A DNA stretch of 23,523 nt from Flavobacteriaceae bacterium (GTDB lineage Bacteria > Bacteroidota > Bacteroidia > Flavobacteriales > Flavobacteriaceae): contig JAGQYU010000039.1 of assembly GCA_020435885.1 (NCBI GenBank), positions 1 to 23,523 on the forward strand, written 5' to 3'. Of this stretch, positions 22,682 to 23,523 are shown piece by piece. The translations under genes were made by a program, and so were the position numbers. The notes below the pieces were generated by a model. That model searched no databases and had not been told where the DNA came from. It saw only the letters and a program-made list of their open reading frames with translations. The stretch's first letter is position 1, and every line of letters starts with the position of its first letter.

Positions 22682-23523
22682 ATGAAAAAAATATTCTTAT
22701 TACTGGTTTTAGTATTTGCGAATTTTTATGTGCAATCCCAAAATACATCATACTGGCAACAGCATGTAAATTACACTATGGAGATTGATATGGATGTTGA
22801 AACCTATCAATACAACGGAAAGCAAAAATTGATCTACACCAATAATTCGCCAGATGCGCTGGATAAAGTGTTTTATCATTTATTTTTTAATGCCTTTCAG
22901 CCCGGAAGCGAAATGGACATCCGTTTACATCACATTGCTGATCCAGATGGAAGAATGGTAAACAACATAGGTACTAAAGAGCAACCTATTTTTGAAAGCA
23001 GAATTGCTAAACTTAACCCTAATGAAATTGGTTTTATAAAAGTGAATTCGCTTAAGCAAAATGGTAATGACGTTTCATATGAAACTATCGGTACTATTCT
23101 GAAAGTAACGCTTAATGAACCTATCCAACCTGGGCAATCTGTAACTTTTGATATGGATTTTACAGGGCAAGTACCTGTACAGATAAGACGTTCCGGCAGA
23201 AATAATAAAGAGGGTATTGCTCTTTCTATGACGCAGTGGTATCCAAAAATGGTAGAGTATGATTTTGAAGGCTGGCATGCCAATCAGTACATAGCAAGGG
23301 AATTTCATGGAGTTTGGGGAGATTATGATGTAAAAATCACCATTGATAAAAATTATACCATTGGTGGTACCGGTTATTTACAAAACCCCAATGAAATTGG
23401 GCATGGCTACGAAACCGAAAAGATAAAAAAGACCAAAGAAAAAAAGCTTACATGGCATTTTAAAGCCCCCAATGTACATGATTTCACTTGGGCTGCTGAT
23501 CCGGATTACATTCATGATACAAT
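22682..23523 (+). CDS. M1-family metallopeptidase, N-terminal part (runs off window)
   Basis: The frame is open from the ATG at 22682 to the window edge: 280 complete codons and no stop. The protein starts with a Sec signal peptide (MKKIFLLLVLVFANFYVQSQ, cleavage probably near residue 19). It continues as the beta-rich N-terminal domain of gluzincin aminopeptidases: VNYTMEIDMDVETYQYNG, QKLIYTNNSPDALDKVFYHL, LSMTQWYPKMVEYD, GVWGDYDVKITIDKNY and FKAPNVHDFTWAADPDY. The zinc motif HEXXH and the GXMEN-type exopeptidase motif would lie downstream, so catalysis cannot be checked. It is probably periplasmic or secreted and digests peptides, like the subtilase before it. No clear promoter is seen in the 30 bases after the terminator. 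Confidence 0.88.
   Translation, partial: MKKIFLLLVLVFANFYVQSQNTSYWQQHVNYTMEIDMDVETYQYNGKQKLIYTNNSPDALDKVFYHLFFNAFQPGSEMDIRLHHIADPDGRMVNNIGTKEQPIFESRIAKLNPNEIGFIKVNSLKQNGNDVSYETIGTILKVTLNEPIQPGQSVTFDMDFTGQVPVQIRRSGRNNKEGIALSMTQWYPKMVEYDFEGWHANQYIAREFHGVWGDYDVKITIDKNYTIGGTGYLQNPNEIGHGYETEKIKKTKEKKLTWHFKAPNVHDFTWAADPDYIHDT

Noticed and set aside
22930..23308. Minus-strand open frames near the right end
   Set aside because: They are antisense to the M1-peptidase N-terminal domain, whose plus-strand frame is open to the window edge and begins with a signal peptide.
1..23523. Search for CRISPR arrays, insertion sequences, phage genes, toxin-antitoxin pairs or defence systems
   Set aside because: No regularly spaced repeats, transposase or integrase motifs, or terminal inverted repeats were seen; nearly all sequence is accounted for by core genes. 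The tRNA-Cys gene shows no nearby partial copy that would suggest an attachment site.

Overview
The window looks like chromosomal DNA of a member of the Bacteroidota, most likely a flavobacterium. It is AT-rich, Shine-Dalgarno sequences are essentially absent, and several genes and the tRNA are preceded by the TAnnTTTG -7 element typical of this phylum. The gene set also fits: an OlsF-like two-domain acyltransferase, lipoprotein and secreted peptidases, a LuxR-type two-component pair and a YhhQ transporter. I see no phage, insertion sequence, CRISPR array or clear sign of recent transfer. Most of the window is core metabolism.

Layout. 1-1154 (+): the end of a NarL-type histidine kinase and its response regulator. 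1151-1843 (-): a queuosine-precursor transporter that converges on them. 1926-3761 (+): fabD, a crotonase-fold enzyme and a 63-residue one-helix membrane protein. 3835-7749 (+): glpF-glpK-glpD for glycerol uptake, phosphorylation and oxidation, with genes overlapping or nearly so. 7753-8412 (-) and 8513-9850 (+): a free-standing tandem-ACT protein, divergent from a LysC-type aspartokinase. 9857-10855 (-): gpsA, which makes glycerol 3-phosphate. 10975-11430 (+): a membrane protein with LEA-like 11-residue repeats. 11471-15036 (-): OlsF-like acyltransferase, second aspartokinase and a GNAT acetyltransferase. 15098-16117 (+): fbp. 16114-17709 (-): a membrane-anchored glutamate-synthase-like flavoenzyme. 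17837-19816 (+): folB and an ArnT-like glycosyltransferase. 19875-19948 (+): tRNA-Cys. 20036-22602 (+): a metallo-beta-lactamase-fold hydrolase and a subtilase lipoprotein. 22682-end (+): the N-terminal part of an M1-type metallopeptidase, cut by the window edge.

Two themes recur. The first is glycerol 3-phosphate: GlpFKD feeds it from glycerol into glycolysis/gluconeogenesis, where fbp acts, while GpsA makes it from dihydroxyacetone phosphate for lipids. The second is the aspartate pathway: two clearly different aspartokinases, one keeping and one losing the lysine-binding residues, plus a stand-alone protein resembling only the ACT regulatory part of such enzymes. The most interesting observations are this ACT protein, the missing fructose-1,6-bisphosphate loop in GlpK, and the LEA-like repeats fused to a membrane domain. 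I did not find a defence system or another obviously new multigene system.
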